Shown here: positions 17,270 through 26,488 of the stretch, in pieces | How the letters are laid out: each line of letters opens with the position of its first letter | Numbering within the stretch: position 1 is the first letter of the stretch | From: G963677485 sp942492855 | Lineage (GTDB): Bacteria > Armatimonadota > HRBIN16 | Direction: 5' to 3' | Length of the DNA: 64,000 bases | Assembly: GCA_942492855.1 (NCBI GenBank) | Contig: OW818647.1 | Span: 1,426,001-1,490,000 of the forward strand | The notes under the pieces: generated by a model | Database searches by the model: none | What the model saw: the letters and a program-made list of their open reading frames with translations, nothing else | What the model was told of the DNA's origin: nothing | Position numbers and translations under genes: made by a program

Positions 17270-19117
17270 ATGAAGCGGTTCCTGTTATCATTCGTCATCT
17301 GGTCACTGATCTCGGCTGCGACTGCCGGGTTGGTGGTCGTCAGTGCAATTCGGCTGGTCAAGCTGCGATTTCTGTGCCATGAACTCTGTATAGGCATCAA
17401 TCCTCAAGTGATAGGTGATATGATCTGGCAGATTTCCTGGTTTGCACCTGAGCGCGAATTGCCGATGCAACTGGGCACGTACTATGATCCTCTGACCCCC
17501 ACATCCGCCACCAAACTCTGGACGAACCACCGAAAAGAATATGGTGACCAGGCCCTCTACGCCCTGTTGGCCCAACGTATCCGTGACAAGCCTGTTGAGG
17601 ACAGTTACTCACCTATTCCGATTGTGCGTGCCGACTATGTGGCGTTCATGAGGCGTGGTGAAGAGATGGATCCCGGGAATGCACTCTACAACCTGAAGCT
17701 GGCTCGACAATACTGGAGCTGTGCGGTACGGTTCCAAACCAATGCGATGGCGGTATCGAAACCACATGACATATGTATGACGCCGTCATTGGCTGAGCCA
17801 TCGACAACACCATACCTCAGTCGGATCTACCAGAACTCACGAAATGGACGAATGCGCGTCATCAACCAGCAGTATCTTGACTTGGGGATATCGGAATACC
17901 GCAAAGCGATGCGTAAACAGCTCAGGGTATATCAGCCAGACTTGGTCACGTGTGCGTTGAAGACACAACCAACACTGTGGTTGACCGATGACTACTACCA
18001 GAGGCTCTGTCTGTATTACCACGTTTCAGCATCATCAATGGCACTGTTTCGTCCCCATCGCGATGTGGTGAAAACCCTGGTTCAACAAGGAAAATCACAG
18101 CAGGCGTTGGAATTGTTGGATGTGAACGCATACGCCAACACCATGCTTGGCGATGCGGACGTACCAGAATCCGTGCTCCACAACGCCATCGCGCAAATAC
18201 GAGATGACATGGGCATGAGGCATGATATCGCGCTGATGGCAGGCAATAAAGATAAGGCCGAAATACTCCGCCTGCTTTATGACAGGTTCCGATATGACCG
18301 GCTGGATGATAGCTCACGCATCGATAGCAACTATGAACCCTCGCAGATTACGACGGCGACCCTCGTGCTGCAAGTCATATGGCTGACAATGGTGCTTGTC
18401 TGTGTTTTGCTGATGTTTATTGGCGCGTTGCGACAGGCTGGATGGTGGGCAGTGAAGCTTTGCGCACGACATCGCACCGAACCTGCGGCAGACCTAAACA
18501 TACCTGGCTACATCAGGCGAAAGGCTGCGCGTGCGATGTGCATCGCGACAGTCGTCATCCTAGTTCCGTGGCCCGACTTAATCGCATATCACATCTATAT
18601 GGCGGCCTTGTGGTCACTACCGATGATATGGTTCGTGTCAGGAGTGGTTCTGTACCGCCGTTTGATAACTCACTGCCGACGGAATAGTATTCCTGTGCCA
18701 GACCCAAAAACCAAGGCCATCACCTTTTGGCTTCCGGTTCTATTGGCTGTGGTGGTGGTGATATACAGCGAGGTGGTCAACAGGGTGTACACATCGGAGT
18801 TCGTGGTCTCAACGGTGCTGGCGATCAGCACCGTTCTGTTTGTGCTGGTCTTGATAAGCGCCACATGGGTCAAATGGCGCACACCAGTTTACTATGCGAT
18901 GGTCAACAGGCTCGTGCAGAAGCAACTGGCCTGGCTGACTGTGTTTGCCGCCGTGATGGCGCTGTTGCTGATGGCGCTTGAGGTGGTCACGCTTCGGCTA
19001 GATCACACCCACATCGGCGTGTATAAGTCAGCGGAGTTGGTAGTGAATCAAAACAAGGCCGCTAACCGCAAGTTAGTACAGCAGGTGCAGCGCATCATTC
19101 AGGAAGCGAATCGGTAG
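17270..19117 (+). CDS. Membrane protein with TPR-like periplasmic part, triplicate copy 3
   Basis: 615 residues, the most diverged of the three. It keeps ALYALLAQRI, DYVAFMRRGEEMDPGNALYN, LGISEYRKAMRKQLRVYQ, HCRRNSIPVPDPK, TPVYYAMVNR and a tail NRKLVQQVQRIIQEANR. Topology is as in copies 1 and 2: anchor at about 5-25, soluble domain to about 370, then about six helices. ATG 17270 has the same AAAGGAGATACCA leader as copy 2, so the 5' region was duplicated with the gene. The hairpin part of the upstream repeat is missing here, so regulation may differ. The function is unknown. Confidence 0.8.
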   Translation: MKRFLLSFVIWSLISAATAGLVVVSAIRLVKLRFLCHELCIGINPQVIGDMIWQISWFAPERELPMQLGTYYDPLTPTSATKLWTNHRKEYGDQALYALLAQRIRDKPVEDSYSPIPIVRADYVAFMRRGEEMDPGNALYNLKLARQYWSCAVRFQTNAMAVSKPHDICMTPSLAEPSTTPYLSRIYQNSRNGRMRVINQQYLDLGISEYRKAMRKQLRVYQPDLVTCALKTQPTLWLTDDYYQRLCLYYHVSASSMALFRPHRDVVKTLVQQGKSQQALELLDVNAYANTMLGDADVPESVLHNAIAQIRDDMGMRHDIALMAGNKDKAEILRLLYDRFRYDRLDDSSRIDSNYEPSQITTATLVLQVIWLTMVLVCVLLMFIGALRQAGWWAVKLCARHRTEPAADLNIPGYIRRKAARAMCIATVVILVPWPDLIAYHIYMAALWSLPMIWFVSGVVLYRRLITHCRRNSIPVPDPKTKAITFWLPVLLAVVVVIYSEVVNRVYTSEFVVSTVLAISTVLFVLVLISATWVKWRTPVYYAMVNRLVQKQLAWLTVFAAVMALLLMALEVVTLRLDHTHIGVYKSAELVVNQNKAANRKLVQQVQRIIQEANR

Positions 19118-19212
19118 GGGCGACCCCCTGTGGTTGCCCACCGGGGTATGGTCATCCGTCCGATCCGTCGAATCCGTCGGATTCCGCTCCCTTAAACGCA
19201 TTCGTGGGAAAA

Positions 19213-19245
19213 GACCGGCCCGGAAAGGGAAAACCGGACCGGTCT
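19213..19245 (-). terminator. Hairpin after the outer-membrane protein gene
   Basis: Stem GACCGGCCCGG / CCGGACCGGTC (one mismatch) with a purine loop AAAGGGAAAA, 20 bp past the stop of the minus-strand gene. It is the same hairpin as in the 1.8-2.0 kb repeat, so it may be a repeat copy rather than a dedicated terminator. The ATCCGTC units at 19151-19183 belong to family D. Confidence 0.4.
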
Positions 19246-19264
19246 GGGGCGTTCCCAGGGCTCG

Positions 19265-22045
19265 CTAAAACCTGGCGCTGATGTCAAAGTCCAAGGTGCC
19301 GGCTTTGTAGTTGTATTTCGCACTTTCGGGGTCGTTGTTCTTGCGGTCGGTCAGCTTGTACCCAATGGTCAGCGTGAAGAACCGCGCGAAGTTGTACTGG
19401 TAACCCGTGGCGAACTCCACATCGGAACTGCCATAGCTGCCTGTCAACCGGCTGTTGCGGTACTGGGTATACAGGTTCATCTTTTCTTTGAAGGGGTAAT
19501 CCAGCCGCATGCTGTATCCGTCCAGCACCTGGTGCGGGTCGCCCAGATAGCTGCCCCCGGTGGTGTCGGTAAACTGGTTGTTGGTGATCATGTGCTGACC
19601 ATCCAGGCTGAGGCTGAGCTTGCCGAAGGGGCCCATGCGAAGCGTGCCCTGCACCACATTGTTGGTGGCGTTGTCGGTGCTGCCCACATACCGCACATCC
19701 TGTGTGAGGTACCGCAGGCTCATGTCGGCCCACTCTGCCGGACGGAAAGCCATTCCGAGGTCATATCCGCGCATGTCGGTATTGGTTAGGTTGTCGCCGG
19801 CGCTGTAGCTGGTAAACAGGTTGGCGTCCAGGCTCAGGCGGTCGTTCAAACTCCAGGTGGTGTTCAAGGTGTGCCCCTCGGTCTTCACGCCCACGTTGGT
19901 GTAACCAAAGCCGGTGCCTCCGCCGATCACCGATCCACCGGTGCCGGAGCCTATGTCGGTGAGGCCATTGAGCGATCCGCTGTCTCGCAACGAATACTGG
20001 TATCCCACCGATACCCGGTCAGTCGGCGTATATTTGGCGTTGATGCTGCCATCGGCTATATTGCCGATGGTGCCGTTAGTTTTCTGCGTGCCAATGGACA
20101 TCACGCTGCTCAGGGTGAATCGCTGGCTCTCGGTCCAGCTTATGTTGGTTTTGAGTATCTGGCTTTCCGCGGTGTACTTTTCCCCGGTGCTTCCCACGGT
20201 GTAAATGGTGTCACCGCTTGCCTTGGTATTCACAAAGTCAAGGCTGAGGTTCACGGCATTCATGCTCTTGCTCATGCCGATACTGCTGCTGTCCTGTTTG
20301 CTGTTACCTGAGCTGGCCCCTGAGTTGTTGATGCTCTTCCAGCCCATTCGCATCATCGGACCTTTCGGCAACTGCCATGTGGCGTCCGCCTGCTGAGTCA
20401 CCGTTTCAGGATCATATGTGTCGGAGGTGGCACTGGTGTCGGTCGTGAAGCTGCTGTAGTAACTGGGCACCTTATACCGCTCATCCAGGTACCGGAACCC
20501 ATAGTTCGTGTCGGTATAGTTGATCTCATTACGCATACCGCGCTCCTGGCGCCGAAACCCAACCGATTCGACGGGCGTGAAGTTGTCGTCCACATCCTTA
20601 AGCGACCCAGTCCAGCGAAGTTTCCCGACTTCTGTCTCCATTTTGATGGCTTGGCCAGCGCCCGTCACCGGCAGACCACTTTTCAAACTGGTGCTGTTGG
20701 CAAACGCGTAACTCAGCTTGCCCCAGCGTCCCAGCTTGTAGTTGGCGTCGTATCCTGTCACGGAGCCGCTGCCGCTGGCACTGCTGTCCACGCGGGGGAT
20801 GTAGGTAATTTTGATCAAACTGGTGCTTGGCACAGCCCGGTTGAAATAGATTCGGTAGCTGTTAGTTTCATCCAGGAAGAAGTCGCCTTCGCCACGTTTT
20901 GAACCGCGAATCTGCGGAATACCATCTACCAGCGCGGTGATGGCGGTGCCTGTCTGGACGGCATACTGAAGCTCATACGGGGCCAGAGGGTTGTTGTATC
21001 CATAGAATTGGTCCACTTTGGTGCGCAGCGTGCCGCTGTTTTTCTGGGTTTGGTCAAGCTGCATATACCCCAGCGTCAAATCTTTGTTGACCTCAGACTC
21101 CATGCGGTAGCCCTGCAGGGTGCCCTCGCCGTCGTTGTAGCCCTGAGACTCGTAGCTGACCTCTATCACGCTAGTCCGGGGGATGATGATGCCCTCTTTG
21201 AAGGTCAACATGCCTGCATAGGTGTCAATCTCGTAGTCGATCCCGCGGTTCTTGGCCACACCGTCTACACGGACCTGCTCGGTGCCGTCGATGATCTGGC
21301 TGGCATTCAGGTAGTATGGCCCCGCACTGTCTGTGCCGTATATGGTGACCGTGCGAACCGTGCCGCGCGTCTGACTGTACAGCGCGACGAGTTTCATCCC
21401 CTTCATACCAAAGGTAGTGGTGAGCTGTGCGCCGCTCAGTGATTTGGTCATACTGGCCAGCTCGTTACCCTGCAGGCTGGCGTTGATATCGCCTAAATCC
21501 AGCTTCAGCCACTTTCGGTCGTAGTTGATCGAAAACTTGTGGTCCTGCGGGTTCCCAAACGGGGTGTTACTCAGCCGCATATTGAAGTTCAGCACATCGA
21601 AAAGCTTGGTGCCCTGTATCGACAGTTCAGAGAAGTTGTTAAACGCCTTCTGACCCTGCCCATAATAGCTGGTTTCATTATATGATGTGCCGTCGCCGCT
21701 GATTGAGGAGATGTGGTAGTTCAAGCTCTGGCGCCCGCTGAGTTTGATGCTCTGCTGCAGGTGCGGCAACAGCCGCTTGGTCCAGGAGCCTTCGCCGCTA
21801 AACAGCGAAACCGCAGGTGCCTGCTTCTTCATAGGACCAGCATTCATGCCGTCGGGGTTCAAGCGCGCCTCGGTCAGCCAGCCGCGAATCAGCGCCTCAG
21901 GTGCTTCTGTGGCCAGCCATGGGTTTTCAGGTACCCAGCTCTCCGTCTGGATGTGAAACAGACTGGGAGTTTCTGGTATGGGCAGAACCTGAGCGAATCC
22001 AGATGACGCCACCATTAGCGCGGCCAAAGTGGAGATATACTTCAC
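19265..22045 (-). CDS. Large outer-membrane beta-barrel protein
   Basis: 926 residues with a signal peptide (MKYISTLAALMVASSGFAQ). The sequence is dominated by alternating beta-strand patterns with Tyr, Thr, Ser and Gly and ends in TLDFDISARF. A terminal Phe is the usual assembly signal of outer-membrane barrels. An N-terminal soluble part (about 20-120) may be periplasmic or a plug; I see no SLH repeat. The start is GTG 22045, with GGTGG upstream, 3 bp after the csaB stop, so it is cotranscribed with csaB and the DUF5693 gene. Its role could be export or surface display of a pyruvylated polymer; that is inferred from the neighbours only. Confidence 0.75.
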   Translation of the reverse strand: MKYISTLAALMVASSGFAQVLPIPETPSLFHIQTESWVPENPWLATEAPEALIRGWLTEARLNPDGMNAGPMKKQAPAVSLFSGEGSWTKRLLPHLQQSIKLSGRQSLNYHISSISGDGTSYNETSYYGQGQKAFNNFSELSIQGTKLFDVLNFNMRLSNTPFGNPQDHKFSINYDRKWLKLDLGDINASLQGNELASMTKSLSGAQLTTTFGMKGMKLVALYSQTRGTVRTVTIYGTDSAGPYYLNASQIIDGTEQVRVDGVAKNRGIDYEIDTYAGMLTFKEGIIIPRTSVIEVSYESQGYNDGEGTLQGYRMESEVNKDLTLGYMQLDQTQKNSGTLRTKVDQFYGYNNPLAPYELQYAVQTGTAITALVDGIPQIRGSKRGEGDFFLDETNSYRIYFNRAVPSTSLIKITYIPRVDSSASGSGSVTGYDANYKLGRWGKLSYAFANSTSLKSGLPVTGAGQAIKMETEVGKLRWTGSLKDVDDNFTPVESVGFRRQERGMRNEINYTDTNYGFRYLDERYKVPSYYSSFTTDTSATSDTYDPETVTQQADATWQLPKGPMMRMGWKSINNSGASSGNSKQDSSSIGMSKSMNAVNLSLDFVNTKASGDTIYTVGSTGEKYTAESQILKTNISWTESQRFTLSSVMSIGTQKTNGTIGNIADGSINAKYTPTDRVSVGYQYSLRDSGSLNGLTDIGSGTGGSVIGGGTGFGYTNVGVKTEGHTLNTTWSLNDRLSLDANLFTSYSAGDNLTNTDMRGYDLGMAFRPAEWADMSLRYLTQDVRYVGSTDNATNNVVQGTLRMGPFGKLSLSLDGQHMITNNQFTDTTGGSYLGDPHQVLDGYSMRLDYPFKEKMNLYTQYRNSRLTGSYGSSDVEFATGYQYNFARFFTLTIGYKLTDRKNNDPESAKYNYKAGTLDFDISARF

Positions 22046-22048
22046 GTG

Positions 22049-23098
22049 CTAAACCACCGTGCAGAGCTGTTGATGCAGTGTGCGCTGCGCTAGCTCGCGT
22101 TGTTGAAGGGTAAAATCACGAACGCGCGCGCGGTATCCAGCCGTATCGGCAAGGAGAGTATCCAACGCGTCCTCAACTTTTAGACGGCTGACATCCTGCG
22201 GTGTTACCAGCAGCTCCGGGAAGGCCGGTTGCCACAACGCGCAGACTTTCGGGTCATATCCCACCCCGACGGAAGGAACGCCGCACACCGCACCCAGGAT
22301 CAGCGCGTGCAGCCGAACCGCCAGCATCGCCTGGCAGCGGCCGATCGCCCGAAGCACCTCCGGTGCTGTGCCGGCATCCAGCAACAACTCACCGGGCAAC
22401 TGCTCATGCAGCTTTTGGCATAGTGGGGCGTCCTCATTCGGCTGCATGGCGATATACAGCGGTGTCAGACCATGCTTCGGAAGCCTCTCAGACAGAACCT
22501 GCATCAGCAGTTGCCAGAATTCATCGCTGAGGCTTGGCGTGATGCGCGGGGCCACGCCGAAGAGAGTGCTCTGCGCTTGTGCTGGCTCAGAGGGCATCAG
22601 GAACGCAAGATCAGCGCCTCCCACGGCTTTTTTATAGCCAAACCCGGACAGCAACTGAGCGGAAGCGGAATCCCGCAGCACCACCGAATCGGCTTGCGCA
22701 GCCAGCCCGGCGATCCACCGTCCCAGCCACTCGCGCCGTATCGGGCCGATGCCCTGCCCACTCCACAGCACTTTACAGCCTGCCCGGCGTGCCATCATGG
22801 CCATCAGACCGTAGTATACGGAGTTGCGCACGCTGGTGACATCTTGAAACAGGCTCCCGCCGCCAAGCACAAACAGGCTGCTGCGGCGCATGGCCTGCCA
22901 AACCGCCTGCATCTGCATTCTGGGCACAGCTTCACAGCCCAGGCTTAGCTGGCTCTGCTCCGGGCTGCCGCTCATCACGCGTATGGGATGCTCGGGTAAC
23001 TGCGAGCGCAGCGCACCGATCAGCCCCAGATGCACAGCCTCATCGCCCAGGTTGCCAAAGCCGATATATCCGCAGGTCAGAACCCCTTGACGGTTCAT
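22049..23098 (-). CDS. csaB: Polysaccharide pyruvyl transferase CsaB
   Basis: 349 residues, the typical CsaB length. The N-terminal GYIGFGNLGDEAV and the block LGGGSLFQDVTS are hallmark motifs; SGQGIGP and AVRLHALILG fit the C-terminal half. CsaB adds pyruvate ketals to cell-wall or envelope polysaccharide, the ligand that SLH-domain proteins bind. ATG 23098 overlaps the stop of the DUF5693 gene by four bases (ATGA), showing tight coupling. Cytoplasmic enzyme. Its downstream partner is an outer-membrane barrel, which suggests the pyruvylated polymer helps tie the outer membrane to the wall, as proposed for other diderms with SLH systems (inference). Confidence 0.9.
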   Translation of the reverse strand: MNRQGVLTCGYIGFGNLGDEAVHLGLIGALRSQLPEHPIRVMSGSPEQSQLSLGCEAVPRMQMQAVWQAMRRSSLFVLGGGSLFQDVTSVRNSVYYGLMAMMARRAGCKVLWSGQGIGPIRREWLGRWIAGLAAQADSVVLRDSASAQLLSGFGYKKAVGGADLAFLMPSEPAQAQSTLFGVAPRITPSLSDEFWQLLMQVLSERLPKHGLTPLYIAMQPNEDAPLCQKLHEQLPGELLLDAGTAPEVLRAIGRCQAMLAVRLHALILGAVCGVPSVGVGYDPKVCALWQPAFPELLVTPQDVSRLKVEDALDTLLADTAGYRARVRDFTLQQRELAQRTLHQQLCTVV

Positions 23099-25014
23099 TC
23101 GTTACCCGCCAATGCCTCCGCCTTCTCCACACCTTTCACCGCCAGACGGCTGAGCACATATCCAATCACACCGCCCAATACCACGCCGTACACCATGCGC
23201 AACGCGGAGATACCCAGCGGGGTGTGGATGTGGCAGAAGGTGTTCAGCAGCGAGGCCTGCCCCAGGGCTCCGAGCAATAGCAGCGGCAGCCACCACCACT
23301 TCGGTCGTCCCAGCGCAGCCAGAGTGAGTGCCACCAGCATGGCCGGATGCCCTACCAGGAACTCCTTGGTGCGCGGCCTGACCACCATCACCCACTCCAG
23401 AAGGCTGCGGAACTTCATCTCAAGCGGGCTGACGCCCACTCCGGGCTCATTACCTGTGCGCATCAGCACGATGGATATCAGCATCAGGCCGATCAGCAGT
23501 CCGCCGGCTAGCCCGATTGTGATGGGGTAGCCCGCGATGCTCTTCCAGAACGCCTTCAGCCGCTCTACCAACTGCTTCGTGTTCTTGCACTCGTTCACGT
23601 TCAGTCCCCAGTACCACGCCGCGGCCAGGATGGGGGCGAGGTGCGCGAACTTAATGCCCGCAAACTGGTTCGCCTTGATCATGAAGTCCAGATCAGCCAG
23701 GCACCCTATTATGAGGAGGGCCCCCAACAGACTCCAGGCCACCATAGAACCAAATAGTTGGAACGCATGCTGGATGGGTGAACAGCGGCACTCCTGGGTG
23801 AGCTTGACGCTGATCAAACCCAGAGACGGCAGTGCGATGGCTGCGGCCAGAGCGCACACTTTCAGTCCGGTTTCACCCGTCAAACCAAGCACCGCACCCA
23901 GCAAAAATACTAGCGATGGCAGCATCGCACTGCCGGGCAGCACCAGCAGTCTTTCGATGAGCAGCAGCAGAGCCACCAAACCGCCAGCTCCGGCCAGAGC
24001 ATTCACCACCGGAGGCACCGAAGGGTTTTGCACAGGCTTGGGACGCCCCACCGCCAGTCCGCTCTTTTCGATGGTATCGTGCAGCTCGCTGACAAAACGG
24101 GCCATGCCGACCAGGGCATCCTCGTCCGTGACGCTGGGGATGCGCACATAACAAAGCCGTATATTCCGCTCCTTGGCGGCGCGTTCAAATCGGTCAATCA
24201 TATTCCCAGGGGTGAGAGTGCCCATCTCAGCGGACGGAATAGAATGGACACGCACGGTGCGCTCACGCATTTTGGCGGTGAGGGCCATGTCGCCCTTCTG
24301 CTTACCCATCTCCACGGAGCCATACATCAGCTCGCGGGCCTTCATCTGCTCCGATGTATAACCAATCAGGTCGCGAAAGCCCAAAATCTCATCAGCGTTG
24401 AAAATCACCACTCCGGCTCCGCACGCTTCAGCGTCATCCAGCCTGTTGCGGATGAAAGCCTTAGTTGCCACCGGGCTATTCCGCAGTCTGGCGACTACCT
24501 GCAGACCGCTTTGCTGAGCTGCCGTCACCATGCGACGGTCAAGCCCCACCATCAACAGGCGTAACTGGGAAGGCGAGGTGTTCGTCTGGAAGCTGACCCA
24601 CCCTCCCTGCGGTGCCTGCGCGCTCACCATGATTTTGCCCTGAGATGGATTACTCAGTGTTGCGCTCCAGATGATCTGTCCGCCAAGCCGGGTTTTCAAG
24701 CGCTGCAGCAGGTTGGTATTGGCCACCGTCAACGCATTTGGTGAGCGCCATAGGATGTCGCCCGATAGCAGCAAATCTTCAACGCTCTGCTCGGTGACTG
24801 AAAGGGAGGTGGCTCCAGCCTGCCGAAGCCGGTTCAGAACAGACAAAGGGCTCAAAGCGCTGTCGGCCGCAATTTGCAGTACCTGCTGGTCGTCGACGGC
24901 AAGGCCCACCATCCGGCTGTTGCGCTCCGCGCGCCAGCGCATGGCGGTACCCACCAGAGCACAAATCGCGCTCACAATCAGCAGCACTACGGCACTGTTT
25001 CGAGACTTGTTCAT
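23095..25014 (-). CDS. DUF5693 family multi-pass membrane protein
   Basis: 639 residues. An N-terminal anchor (about 7-25) is followed by a large soluble part (about 30-340) with SLSVTEQSVEDLL, GAGVVIFNADEILGFRD and VRIPSVTDEDALV, then about eight membrane helices (from about 345, NALAGAGGLVALLLLIERLLVLPG, to the C-terminus). The family is repeatedly found beside csaB, which is how I recognise it; its function is unknown, and flipping or polymerising the pyruvylated polysaccharide is plausible. ATG 25014 is preceded by GGGAGGTGA. It is the first gene of a three-gene operon with csaB and the barrel protein. A TACAAT at about 25048 could be its -10 box, without a good -35. Confidence 0.75.
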   Translation of the reverse strand: MNKSRNSAVVLLIVSAICALVGTAMRWRAERNSRMVGLAVDDQQVLQIAADSALSPLSVLNRLRQAGATSLSVTEQSVEDLLLSGDILWRSPNALTVANTNLLQRLKTRLGGQIIWSATLSNPSQGKIMVSAQAPQGGWVSFQTNTSPSQLRLLMVGLDRRMVTAAQQSGLQVVARLRNSPVATKAFIRNRLDDAEACGAGVVIFNADEILGFRDLIGYTSEQMKARELMYGSVEMGKQKGDMALTAKMRERTVRVHSIPSAEMGTLTPGNMIDRFERAAKERNIRLCYVRIPSVTDEDALVGMARFVSELHDTIEKSGLAVGRPKPVQNPSVPPVVNALAGAGGLVALLLLIERLLVLPGSAMLPSLVFLLGAVLGLTGETGLKVCALAAAIALPSLGLISVKLTQECRCSPIQHAFQLFGSMVAWSLLGALLIIGCLADLDFMIKANQFAGIKFAHLAPILAAAWYWGLNVNECKNTKQLVERLKAFWKSIAGYPITIGLAGGLLIGLMLISIVLMRTGNEPGVGVSPLEMKFRSLLEWVMVVRPRTKEFLVGHPAMLVALTLAALGRPKWWWLPLLLLGALGQASLLNTFCHIHTPLGISALRMVYGVVLGGVIGYVLSRLAVKGVEKAEALAGNE

Positions 25015-25146
25015 CAGATTGTCACCTCCCGATCATACTATACTATTGTACAGCACCGCTGTTGGGTTCTTGTTGGTTCGTATAATGGTCGACGTGTTGC
25101 GGCCATGTCCAGGGCGGTCTGGCGGTGAGCCTCCCGTGGCTTGTGT

Positions 25147-25640
25147 CTGGATCAAGACCGGCGCGGTTAGGGAAAACCGCCCCGGACGTTGGCGATCAAG
25201 ACCGGGCGGGTTCAGGGGGTATTCGTAGGGATGGGCCTTGTGCCCATCCGCCAGGGTGCGTGATTGCAGACCCATGCGGTGGGGTAACAGGTCGGTGAGC
25301 ACCTGGGTTTGCGGATGACCACAAGGGTCATCCCTACGGATTCACCGCCAGACCTGCGCGGTTAGGAAAAAACCGCCCCGGACATTGGCGATCAAGACAG
25401 GGCGGGTTCAGGGGGTATTCGTAGGGATGGGCCTTGTGCCCATCCGCCAGGATGCGTGATTGCAGACCCATGCGGTGGGGTAACAGGTCGGTGAGCACCT
25501 GGGTTTGCGGATGACCACAAGGGTCATCCCGGATTCACCGCCAGACCGGCGCGGTTAGCCTCCCGGGGCTTGTGGCGGGATCAAGACCGGCGCGGTTAGG
25601 GAAAACCGCCCGGACGTTGGCGATCAAGACCGGCGAACTG
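25147..25640. repeat. Tandem array of a 196-bp composite repeat (families C and B)
   Basis: Two tandem copies (family-B parts at 25224-25338 and 25420-25530, offset 196) are made of a family-C piece, CGCGGTTAGGGAAAACCGCC...GGCGATCAAGAC, plus a family-B element whose ends are CGTAGGGATGGGCCTTGTG and CCACAAGGGTCATCCCTACG. A third family-C piece follows at about 25587-25632. The second family-B copy has lost its CTACG end. No gene is present between 25015 and 25734. Confidence 0.8.
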
Positions 25641-25734
25641 TGCGCCTCTGGCATCGGCACAGATTGACTGCTAGACTTTAGTTGAGGGCCTCTCCAAGGG
25701 CGATAATCTCATCTACATACACGAGGTATATTCG

Positions 25735-26487
25735 ATGCCAGACATATTCAACATAAGTGAAGACGATCGGTTAACCGCGCGATTTTTTGCTGAATGCGCC
25801 TTATGCGAAGAGGATACCGAGGAGAGCATTCGACTCTGCGAACAAGCGATACGGGTAGATCCGCATTGTGTTGACGCGTTAGTACTGTTGGCGTGTCTGG
25901 TCGATGATCCTTCTGGTCGCGCTCAGAAACTGAGAGATGCCATCCAGATCGCCGAAGAAGAGCTCGGTGGTATCCAGACCATCATGGAAATGTCCAACAA
26001 GTCACTAAACTTAGAAGTGCAATCGTACATGAGCGCACGGGATGCTCTTGCCCGGGCTCTCTACCAGTCAGGTGACCTCAAAGCGAGCGCCGAGGAATAT
26101 GAAATCATGCTTGTGATCGACAATCGAGATTGTCACGAAGCCAAGCATCCGCTCATGGCCCTCTATTTGGAGACGATGAATTTAAAAGGCGCTGATCGCT
26201 TGTTCAATGAATTTGGTATAGATGTCACAGGAACTTTTTGCTGGGCGCTTGTGTTGGAACGACTGCTTGTGGGTGACCTGGATGGAGCCATAGAGGCACT
26301 GGCTGATGCAAAGAGGGACCTACCACTTGCCGCGGCTTACATTACGGGAAAGCGCGCCATGCCGCGCGAAATACCGATCGACTACGAACCTGGTGAGCCT
26401 GCCGAAGCGGTCTACTGTGCAGATATCCTGGAGAATGCATGGCGGAAATACCCAGAACACTTGAAATGGTTGAAGGAGCGTAGCTGA
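25735..26487 (+). CDS. TPR-type protein, partner of the SEC-C gene
   Basis: 250 residues. Tetratricopeptide-like helices are visible at CEEDTEESIRLCEQAIRVDPHCVDALVLLA and in the segment ARDALARALYQSGDLKASAEEYEIMLVIDNRDC. The C-terminal part (PGEPAEAVYCADILENAWRKYPEHLKWLKER) resembles a segment I associate with TPR proteins paired with SEC-C proteins. No signal peptide, so probably cytoplasmic. Its stop is one base before the next ATG. The pair looks AT-richer by eye than the surrounding metabolic genes, which may indicate acquisition. The function is unknown; TPR repeats suggest protein binding. Confidence 0.7.
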   Translation: MPDIFNISEDDRLTARFFAECALCEEDTEESIRLCEQAIRVDPHCVDALVLLACLVDDPSGRAQKLRDAIQIAEEELGGIQTIMEMSNKSLNLEVQSYMSARDALARALYQSGDLKASAEEYEIMLVIDNRDCHEAKHPLMALYLETMNLKGADRLFNEFGIDVTGTFCWALVLERLLVGDLDGAIEALADAKRDLPLAAAYITGKRAMPREIPIDYEPGEPAEAVYCADILENAWRKYPEHLKWLKERS

Positions 26488-26488
26488 C

